Origin: CAWATZ01 sp963784995 | GTDB lineage: Bacteria > Planctomycetota > Planctomycetia > Gemmatales > Gemmataceae | Assembly (NCBI GenBank): GCA_963784995.1 | Contig: CAWATZ010000001.1 | Coordinates: 62,001 to 126,000, forward strand | DNA length: 64,000 nucleotides | Direction of reading: 5' to 3' | In this document: positions 57,228-64,000 of the stretch, piece after piece | Layout of the letters: every line of letters begins with the position of its first letter | Numbering within the stretch: the stretch's first letter is position 1 | Notes under the pieces: model-generated | Database searches by the model: none | The model's input: only the letters and a program-made list of their open reading frames with translations | What the model was told of the DNA's origin: nothing | Position numbers and translations under genes: made by a program

Positions 57228-59664
57228 TCAATGATTGAACATGAACTCCTTGCTGTTCAGGATCGCCCAGAGCACGTCTTCCAGCGCCTTGCGTTTGTCG
57301 GTCTGCTTCTGAACGTGGGCCAGCGTTCGCTCCAATTCCCTCGGCGTGGCGGAAACGCGCGAACGCCGCCAGGTACAGCTCCTCGATGGCTTCCCGGTCG
57401 CTCTTCTTCTCCTTCAGCAGCCGGGCGATCCGGCCGTCGCCGCCGGCAATCTTGCCCTCGATCTCCTCGGAAGTTGGCCAGCAGCAGCACCTGGGCCAAG
57501 GTCGGCCCGGCTGGAGCGCTCGCACTCGCAGACCGTCACCCGCTTGGGTCGGTCAAACGTGTCCAGGAAGTACGAGCCGAAGCCCTCGTGCGGCAGGTCC
57601 ACGGCACGGGCGTTGGAGCTGACGCCACTGAAGCCGCTCTTCGACCCAGTCACCTGGTTGACCGCATCGAGGAAGACCTCGGCGATCAGTCGCCGGGCGT
57701 AGTAGCGGGCGAAGTTCTGGCGGTCGTTCTTGTTGTGTTCCGTCGGCTCGGAGGACAGCTGGTAGACCCGGCTGTTGAGGATGATGCGAATGACGTGCTT
57801 GACGTCGAACTTGTGCTTGACAAAGTCCTGGGCCAGCGCGTCGAGCAACTCCGGGTTGGAGGGCGGGTTGGTCTCGCGCAGGTCATCGACCTCGTGGTAC
57901 AGGCCGCGTCCCAGGAAATGGCCCCACAGCCGATTGACCAGGCTACGGGCAAAGAAGGGGTTCTCCGGCCGGGCCATCCAATCGACCAGGGCGTGCCGGG
58001 GGTCTTCCTCGGGAGTGAACTTCGGAGCCGGCCCGTCCAGGTATTTCGGCTCCGGCGTCTTGCCTGTCAGAGGATTCTTCTCGCCGGTGGTGACGGAGGC
58101 CGCGGCGTAGTAGGGCGGCGGCTCGCCAAAGCTCTTGCGGCCCAGGCGGGTGAAGAACCCGGCCAGCCCGTAGTAGTCGGCCTGGCCCCAGCGCTCGTAG
58201 GGGTGATGATGGCAGCGGGCGCACTGCAAGCCGGACGCCGAGGAAGATCTGGGCGGTGTCGGCGGTGATCTGGTGCAGCTGATCGTCGCGGTTCTGCCAG
58301 TACCAGTTGATGGCCGGGGCGTCCTGCCATTCGCCGGCCGCGGCCACGATGCCGCGGACAAACTCGTCGTAGGGGCGATTGCGGGCGATCTTGTCCTTGA
58401 TCCAGTCGTGGAAGGCGTAAGCCGCCTGAGTGGCCCCGGCCAGGTTGGAGTTGCGCAGGATGCTGCCCCAGCGCAGGGCGAAGTAGGCCGGGTAGTCGCT
58501 TGAGTCGAGGAGCCGATCGATCACGCTGGGCCCGCTTGTCCGGGGCCGGGTCAGCGAGGAAGGTCCGCACCTCGGCGGGCGTCGGCAGTCGGCCGCACAG
58601 GTCGATCGTGACCCGGCGCAGGAAGGTGGCGTCGTCCCGCGTCGGGAGAGGGTCGCAGGCCCAGCTTCTTCCACTTGGCCAGGGCCAGCTCATCGACGTA
58701 GTTGGCCGGGCTGGAACTCCGGGATGGCGGCGAGCGGCTGGCCATGCGGCACCAGGGCCCGGAAGACCGCGACCTCACCCCGGTAGCGGGCCATGATCGC
58801 CGCCTCGCCGCTCTGCTCGCCGGCATGCACCAGGCCCTCGCCGTCAACGTGGGCAACCACCTCGAGGTTGCTGAAGTATTCCGACTGCCGGGTCACGTCG
58901 CGCACGCGAGCCGTCGCGTGAAATCGGCCAGGACGGCCAGCTGCTGGTCCTGCCCCGGCTGAAGCACGCTGCTCGACCGGGACCACGCGCAGCCGGGACA
59001 CGCGGGGCGCATCGGGCGTCGAGGCGGGCATGCCGGCGGCGATCCACTGGCGGATGACGTGGTAGTCCTTGCTGTCGGGCAGAAGCCGTTTGCCGCCGCC
59101 GTGGGGCACCTGGGCCGACGCCTTGAGCAGCAGCAGGCTGCGCTCCGGGGCGGCGGGAAAGACGCGCCGGCCGCGGGCCTCGCGGGTGATCGCCTCGTAA
59201 TCGAAGCGCGGCGTCGAAGCCGAACAGCGACAGCTTGAAGCCGTTCTGGCCGCTGGCCTTGCCGTGACAGCCGCCGGCGTTGCAGCCGAGCCGGCTGAGC
59301 AAGGGCACCACTTCGGTCTGGAAGTCCACCGGTCGGGCCTCGCCCACGCCGCTCACGGTCACCGGCACCTCGATCCGCTCCGTGCCGCGCTCGATCCGGA
59401 TGGCCGCCGAGCCGTCGCCCACCGGCGTGACGTAACCCGCCCTGTCGATGCGCCCACGGCCGGGTTGCTGCTGGTGTAGGTGACGCTGCGGGTCAGGTCG
59501 CGATTCGCCCCGGCGACGAGCAGCTGACAGCCGGCATAGGCATCCTTGAAGGTGACGGACCGGGGCGTACAGAGCAGTTCCGCCCGGGTTTGCGGGAGCG
59601 CGGGACGGAAGAGGAGGGTCAGCAGGGCAGCAGCGATCCAGGTGGAAAAACGAGGAGGGTGCAT
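57228..59664 (-). CDS. DUF1549/DUF1553 planctomycete cytochrome with N-terminal Ig-like domain, many frame breaks
   Basis: About 810 residues from ATG 59664 (signal peptide FSTWIAAALLTLLFRPALP) to TGA 57230-57228 (end NSKEFMFNH). Domains: BIG2-like (SVTYTSSNPAVG, GERT-type IEVPVTVSGVGEARPVDF), a PSCyt1 heme segment with CNAGGCHGK, DUF1549 (LRRVTIDLCGRLPTPAEVRT, LQCARCHHHPYERWGQADYY) and DUF1553 (ENPFFARSLVNRLWGHFLGR, NPPSNPELLDALAQDFVKHK, RIILNSRVYQLSS). The frame changes at least eight times (about 59455, 59200, 58950, 58920, 58710, 58640, 58530, 58235, 57525), although the family text is continuous. It heads the DUF1501/PPC trio. Either error-rich sequence or a decaying gene. Confidence 0.8.
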
Positions 59665-59781
59665 GCGTTTGTCTGCCAGGAGGGCGCTGGTAAGCCTGCA
59701 AGAGGCAGGGGGTGGGATCACGCTTCTTCTGTTAACGATACTCCGGCGCGACCGTGTCCGCAAGAGGTTGCCCGGAAAAAC

Positions 59782-60686
59782 GTGGCACCGGTCAAACAGC
59801 TCCCAGACGCCGGGGAAGTCGGTCGTCGCGGGCCAGCCGCCCAGCTGGCACCGGTCCGTCACAAGGACGCGGATGCGGCCGTGCAGCGCGAGGCCAACCG
59901 CTTTCTCACGACCCATCCGGAGCTGGAGGGGCTGGTGCCGATCTTGCTGGACCGCAGCGATGGCCCCGGCCGCGAGCTGGCCCTGCACCTGGCCGGCCTG
60001 CTCCGGACGCCGGTCATGATGCAGGCCGTGCGCGACTTTGCCCTGGGACAGCGTGGGCCAGACCGGTTACGACTCCGGGCCATCAACCTGATCGACCAGG
60101 CTGGGCTGCTGCCGCCCGGGCCGCAACGGTTCTGGCTTGATGGCACCTGGCGCGACAGCAGGATGCAGCGCTATGAGATCTACGCCGACACCGTGGAGCA
60201 TCCTTTTGCGCCGGGGGTTTTCGATCTGCTCAACCGCGGCATTGGTGCTCTCCATGCAGGCGATGCCGTGGGGGCTGAGAGCTCGCTGCGCCAGGCCCTG
60301 GCCCTCGACCCGGACAATCCGGTGGTGCTGAATAACCTGCGGTGGCGTGCGCTCAGCAGGGAAGAAAGGACGAGAGCGAAGCCATCAGCATCCATCTGCT
60401 TGAGCGGCATCCGGATTACCTGTTCGGGTGGACAGCGCTGGCCAACCTGGCCGTGGAGCGCGGCGACCTGGAACGGGCTCGGCAACTGCTCAAGCCCTTG
60501 CAAAATCGGCTGCGGCTGCACATCGGCGAATTTTCCGCGCTGTGCATGGCTCAGCTGAACCTGTTCCTTGCCGAGGGCAACCGCGAGCAGGCGCAGCACT
60601 GGCTGGGCACGTGGCAGCAGACTACCGCGGACCATCCCGCACTGGCGTCGTATCAGGCGCGGGTGCAATCGCTGCCGCGGAAATAG
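59782..60686 (+). CDS. TPR-like tetratricopeptide protein, one frame break
   Basis: About 300 residues; the start is uncertain (a GTG at 59782 is the best in-frame candidate, without a strong SD). N-terminal half: LTTHPELEGLVPILLDRSDG, LRTPVMMQAVRDFALGQRGP; then TPR text FDLLNRGIGALHAGDAVGAE, SLRQALALDPDNPVVLNNL and, after the break near 60345 (one G lost), CAQQGRKDESEAISIHLLER, FGWTALANLAVERGDLERAR. It ends YQARVQSLPRK. No signal peptide. Divergent from the DUF1549/DUF1553 gene. A scaffold or accessory role is possible. Confidence 0.6.
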
Positions 60687-60699
60687 CGGGGCTGTCGCG

Positions 60700-60720
60700 A
60701 GGCAAGCTGCGAGCTTGCCT
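60700..60720. terminator. Small hairpin after the TPR gene
   Basis: Arms aggcaagct / agcttgcct (9 bp, 3-nt loop), extendable by a cgcg pair across a 3-nt bulge. It starts 14 nt after the TPR stop, without a T-tract. Possible factor-assisted terminator. Confidence 0.4.
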
Positions 60721-60777
60721 GCTCGCGGTGGTGTCGCTACCATTGCTCGGAGCCCCGACTTCCTGGAGAGTGCGGCC

Positions 60778-61503
60778 ATGCAGATTGTCGCCTGTCCGAA
60801 CTGTCAGCAACCGCTCTCCATCCCGCCGGAGCTTGAAGGGCGTCAGGTCATCTGTCCGCAATGCCAGCTCCACCTGCAAATCCCCTGCCTGACGCCTCCT
60901 CCCCTCGCGGAGCCGGTCCTGCCAGTACCCGCGCCGCAGCATGATCCGGAAACGTTGGCGGCATTTGCGTCCATCACCCCGGTCTCCAGCCGCAAGGCCG
61001 AGATGGCCCACCGGGAAAGGAAACGGAAGAAGATCCGGTTCTCCCTTGGCGTGATCCTGGGAGGTATCGTCGGGTCGATGCTTGGTTCCGCTTTCCTGAC
61101 TGCCACGACCGTGCCCCTGTCCCGCGTGCTGTCCTTGCTGCCGTACTCTCTGTTCGGTCTGCTCCTTGGCGCTCTCGTTGGTGGGGTGATCGGTGTGGCT
61201 GCCCACTCCGAGGCCGGGGAGGAGGAATGGGTCGAAGATAGTCCCGAGTGGATGGCTGTCGGGATTGTGATTTGGGGCATTCTGGGTGCGGTGGTCGGCA
61301 ATGGCCTGCTAACCGGCTTGATGGTCCGGGAGATGACCAACCCGGGAGCCAATCCAACCGCCCGGTGGAACCCTTTTGACTTTACCTGCCCGGCCACGAA
61401 CCTGGCATGGATCGGGAGTGGCCTCGGCGCTGCTCTGGGGGCGGCCGGCGCCTACTGGCTGCTCCCCAGACCGGGAAATCGGCGGGATGAACCCGGTGCC
61501 TGA
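60778..61503 (+). CDS. Zinc-ribbon membrane protein
   Basis: A 241-aa protein; ATG 60778 has a GGAGAG upstream. Residues 1-35 are a zinc ribbon (ACPNCQQPLSIPPELEGRQV, ICPQCQLHLQIP) of the type seen at the start of many planctomycete membrane proteins. After a Pro-rich linker come about five glycine-rich helices (SLGVILGGIVGSMLGSAFL, LLPYSLFGLLLGALVGGVIG, AVGIVIWGILGAVVGNGLL, LAWIGSGLGAALGAAGAYWL). Function unknown. Confidence 0.75.
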   Translation: MQIVACPNCQQPLSIPPELEGRQVICPQCQLHLQIPCLTPPPLAEPVLPVPAPQHDPETLAAFASITPVSSRKAEMAHRERKRKKIRFSLGVILGGIVGSMLGSAFLTATTVPLSRVLSLLPYSLFGLLLGALVGGVIGVAAHSEAGEEEWVEDSPEWMAVGIVIWGILGAVVGNGLLTGLMVREMTNPGANPTARWNPFDFTCPATNLAWIGSGLGAALGAAGAYWLLPRPGNRRDEPGA

Positions 61504-62125
61504 GGTGGCGAACGGGAGGAAAACCCCAACGGAACAGTTGAGGGGATCCGTCTGCCAGTCAGTCTGCCAATTGTGATGCGGTTCGCAGAAATGCCAGAAG
61601 AGACCCGAAGTTGACGGAGGCGTGCCACAAAGGGCCCTGTTGCCGCCTGCCTTGCAAGTAGCAGAGTCAAACAAGTGGACTGATGAACACAAATCTGGCC
61701 CTGCTAATTGGCTGATGGCGGTTTCGCGCAGCGAGAATAACCGTGTTGCCAGCTGGCAGGGTGTTTCGGACCTGGATGGCGGCCTGTTTGTTATTCGCTG
61801 GTTGTTGCTTCGCATTTGCGAGCAGAGCAACGGATCACCTGTCCACGTCCCTGACCACGACCAGCCCCTTCTCCCCGCTGGAGGCCATGCGTTTCGGTTG
61901 CCCTTGACGGACAGAGGTACACCGCCTACACTCCATCTACCAAAAGGCGGATTTCTGTAAAGGGGGCCCAAACAGCGAGTTGTAAAAGGAACTGACAATG
62001 AATCGCGACTGCCGGCGAGCCAGGCGACTGGCAAGAACAACCAGGGCCGAGTCAAAGCGTCCTCCGACGAGGATCTACCCTACAGGCATCTTGTTTGCTC
62101 GTTCATGCGAACCCGAGGAGAAGTC
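61504..62125. other. 622-bp gap upstream of the graspetide locus
   Basis: Base composition falls towards neutral GC through this stretch. Open frames exist on both strands but have no SD, no family text and no coding bias that I would trust. The only supported element is the promoter candidate at 61904-61932. Confidence 0.45.
61904..61932 (+). promoter_or_regulatory. Candidate sigma70-type promoter for the graspetide locus
   Basis: TTGACG at 61904-61909, 17-nt spacer, TACACT at 61927-61932; five of six and four of six consensus bases. It is 193 nt upstream of the precursor start, leaving a long leader. The spacing is ideal and no other candidate in the gap is as good. Confidence 0.4.
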
Positions 62126-62380
62126 ATGAACACAGGAGTTGAACATCCTTTGGCTGTTTTTCTCGCAGCACCGGCAGTCCCTGTCGTTGAACCGCATGAA
62201 GAATTGCCCTACGATCCGGTGGCTCAACTTCAGGTCCGGTGGAAAGATATTCCGGACTACATGGACATTGTGTGTTCGGGGAAGCACACTGGTGACCCAA
62301 GCACTCGGAGCGCCACCACAGCACGTCGGATTTCGCCAGATAGAGATTCCGACGACGACACCGATGATACTGGAACTTGA
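62126..62380 (+). CDS. Putative graspetide (ATP-grasp-modified RiPP) precursor peptide
   Basis: An 84-aa peptide. ATG 62126 is preferred over ATG 62105 because of SD GAGGAG at 62113-62118. Leader: MNTGVEHPLAVFLAAPAVPV then LPYDPVAQLQV (YDP at 29-31) and GKHT (52-55). These match, as I remember it, the 'putative ATP-grasp target RiPP' precursor family, which has a (Y/L)DPxxQ segment, a GKH motif and then a Thr/Ser block followed by an Asp block. Here the block has seven possible donors (T55, S59, T60, S62, T64, T65, S70) then seven Asp (72, 74, 76, 77, 78, 80, 81). The enzyme downstream would join them as side-chain esters. A different frame also reads plausibly; see the rejected list. Confidence 0.7.
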   Translation: MNTGVEHPLAVFLAAPAVPVVEPHEELPYDPVAQLQVRWKDIPDYMDIVCSGKHTGDPSTRSATTARRISPDRDSDDDTDDTGT

Positions 62381-62524
62381 TGAATGTTGACGGAAGAAAC
62401 AGAAGACATCGTGACCAAGACTGGGAGTGGTCAGGCGAGCAGCAGTTCTGATGTCCCCCGATTATGGCGGAAGTGATTTCGTGCGGGTACTTCTTGTTGT
62501 CTTTGCTGATCTTCACGGTTGCCC

Positions 62525-63537
62525 ATGACCTCCAACGATCCTGTTCTGATCCTCACCAACCCAAAGGACCCCCACTCGGACGCCGTTATCTACTTCCTCT
62601 ACAAGATGGGTGTCGAGGTCGTCCGCTTCCATGCTGGGGAAGTTCATCTGGATTCGTCTATCAACCTCACGGGACGTACGGGAGAAATCCACATCACATC
62701 CTCAGGCCGGACATTCTCGATAGACAATGTGCGGAGTTGCTGGTATCGCCGTCCAGATGCAATTGCTGACCATACGCAACACCTTCAGCAACCAGACCGT
62801 CACTTGGCCACTCAGGAGACAAACGCCATCTTATGGGGGCTATACGGATGCATCAAGACCGTCTGGTATTCTCACCCCTATGAGATCAGGCGCGCTGCCT
62901 GGAAACTTTACCAATTACGGGTGGCGGCGTCAGTGGGGTTTCAAGTTCCTGATTATCTTGTGTCAAACGAGCCGCTGGTGTTACGGGAGTTCTTGGACGC
63001 GCATACCTATGTGGTTTTGAAGCCGGTTGATGAGCATACCACATGGCTTGAAATCAATGGGCAGCCCTGAGCATGTTCATCAAGAAATTCGACCGACGGG
63101 ATCTTGCACCCCTCACTAAGCAGAAGCCAATCGGCCCTTGCTTTCTACAGGAGTACATTGACAAAAAGTATGATGTTCGGGTCACTGTGATGGGGCAAAC
63201 TGTCTTTACTGTCGCGATCAAACCACCAGAGAAAGATGAAGAGGTGGTTGACTGGCGGAAGCATACTCTCGAGATGAACCATGAGGTTATCGCGTGCCCT
63301 CCGAGCATCTCCAATGCGATAATGGCGTTCATGAAGCACATGGGGTTGAATTTCGGGGCATTCGACTTTGCTGTGGATCGATCCGGGGGCTGGTACTTCT
63401 TGGAGTGCAATCCGAACGGCCAGTGGTTGTGGATCGAAATAAAGACTGGACTAAAAATGGCAGAGACTTTCGCAGAACACCTAGCACTGCAACGTCCCCC
63501 TCTGATCCAACCTGAACGGGGAACACGTTACAACTAA
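62525..63537 (+). CDS. Graspetide synthetase-like ATP-grasp ligase, one frame break
   Basis: About 337 residues. ATG 62525 gives the usual start (NDPVLILTNPKDPHSDAVIY, GVEVVRFHAGE). Pre-ATP-grasp part: SCWYRRPDAI (WYRRP at 73-77) and WYSHPYEIRRAAWKLYQLRV. ATP-grasp part: CFLQEYIDKKYDVRVTVMGQ, VVDWRKHTLEMNHEVIACPP, LNFGAFDFAVDRSGGWYFLE and CNPNGQWLWIEIKTGLKMAE, with the Mg-binding Asp, Glu and Asn of the MvdC/MvdD/SAV_5884-like group. The frame breaks at about 63060; one G missing from a G4 run explains it (LEINGAALSMFIKKFDRRDL). It should activate Asp side chains of the precursor as acyl phosphates for attack by Ser/Thr. Confidence 0.85.
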
Positions 63538-63567
63538 GGGTACACCGATGCTCAAAAGGAGGCATTG

Positions 63568-63942
63568 ATGACGACTCTAACGGGGAGGGTTGATGAACAG
63601 CTTTTCGTGACCACCGAAGAATATGCAAAAGATCAGGCCGGTGTTGAGGCCAAGGCGGACCAAGCCGTCCTGGCCAAGATGAGTAGATTAATAGACCGTG
63701 AGCGATATTATGTCCTCCGCCTCTGCGAGGTTCGCAGTTCTGAGGTGAGTGGGCAGATGCTCGTCGAGGCGTGGGGTGAATTGACCCTTCTCAACCCGGA
63801 GGAAGCAAAGATCGGTGATCTCGTTTACCATGGCTCTATTTCCACCCAGAGTGACCAGAAAGAGAAAGAGGTGCGGGTTGGGGGGATGATTTTCCATCGT
63901 TACGAGCGACTGGGATGTAAAGCTTGGCAGCGCGTTTCCTGA
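63568..63942 (+). CDS. Unknown 124-aa protein in the graspetide locus
   Basis: Strong SD AAAAGGAGG, 5 nt before ATG 63568, 30 nt after the ATP-grasp stop. The protein starts MTTLTGRVDEQLFVTTEEYA, continues LIDRERYYVLRLCEVRSSEV, LVEAWGELTLLNPEEAKIGD and LVYHGSISTQSDQKEKEVRV, and ends YERLGCKAWQRVS. No signal peptide or membrane helix; mixed alpha/beta. I do not recognise it. Known loci with this type of ligase often carry a PIMT-type methyltransferase next; this protein is too short for one and lacks a SAM motif. The window ends 58 nt downstream without another start I can support. Confidence 0.6.
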   Translation: MTTLTGRVDEQLFVTTEEYAKDQAGVEAKADQAVLAKMSRLIDRERYYVLRLCEVRSSEVSGQMLVEAWGELTLLNPEEAKIGDLVYHGSISTQSDQKEKEVRVGGMIFHRYERLGCKAWQRVS

Positions 63943-64000
63943 TCACAGTGGAGCAGGCGGAAGGAAAAGCCGAGCAGAACTGACCAGGAAAGGGGACGCA

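Noticed and set aside
61622..61960. A 112-codon plus-strand frame upstream of the graspetide locus.
   Set aside because: No SD, no family text, irregular composition; a long minus-strand frame over the same bases is equally unconvincing.
62139..62390. A second frame through the precursor region ends IEIPTTTPMILELDEC, which resembles a graspetide core with three Thr and three acidic residues.
   Set aside because: Its upstream part lacks a leader-like sequence and an SD, while the chosen frame has SD, YDP and GKHT and needs no frame change. I keep the chosen frame but note that one indel near 62285 would swap the ends.

Overview
The window looks like a chromosome segment of a Planctomycetota bacterium, most like the Gemmatales/Gemmataceae. 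The evidence is: (i) several families that are essentially hallmark planctomycete genes (PVC-type heme-binding protein, DUF1501, DUF1552, the DUF1587/1592/1588/1585 cytochrome and the DUF1549/DUF1553 cytochrome); (ii) surface proteins with an N-terminal LEPR-XLL-like segment; (iii) a sigma factor next to a Ser/Thr kinase carrying an N-terminal zinc-finger; (iv) high GC with little codon overlap between neighbours. No rRNA, tRNA, CRISPR array or transposase was seen.

Layout. 1-17.5 kb: cytochrome/sulfatase-like degradative modules on both strands (PVC heme protein; a two-CxxCH protein plus DUF1501; DUF1552 plus DUF1592), with a Q-rich secreted protein, a sigma factor/kinase pair, a small membrane protein and two unrecognised small genes between them. 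18.1-25.3 kb: two tandem paralogous surface proteins (kelch propeller plus Ig/FN3/MBG-like repeats). 25.4-30.5 kb: aldo/keto reductase, small genes, and an ECF42-type sigma factor followed by two DGPF (YCII-like) proteins and a GyrI-like protein. 30.4-51.2 kb: a large surface-glycan locus made of two divergent operons (asparagine-synthase-like amidotransferases, glycosyltransferases, methyltransferases, a pyruvyltransferase-like protein, multipass membrane proteins, a nucleotidyltransferase-PfkB fusion and an alcohol dehydrogenase). 51.2-61.5 kb: a duplicated basic protein, zinc-ribbon membrane proteins, an epimerase, and a third cytochrome module (PPC-domain protein, DUF1501, DUF1549/DUF1553). 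62.1-63.9 kb: a lower-GC graspetide RiPP locus (precursor, ATP-grasp ligase, unknown 124-aa protein), cut off by the window end.

Three things stand out. First, the graspetide locus: a short precursor with a GKH motif, seven Ser/Thr and then seven Asp, directly upstream of an Mvd-like ATP-grasp enzyme. Second, a near-ideal ECF42-type promoter in front of the first DGPF gene. Third, a series of long perfect hairpins in intergenic gaps, mostly just 3' of a stop codon, including one family present in three copies.

Many genes are interrupted by single-base frame breaks although both halves read as normal protein; several breaks are one-base losses in G runs. I treat these as probable sequence errors and annotate the genes end to end, noting each break. 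Residue numbers after a break are approximate. All functional calls are from reading the sequence and from family knowledge; no search was run.
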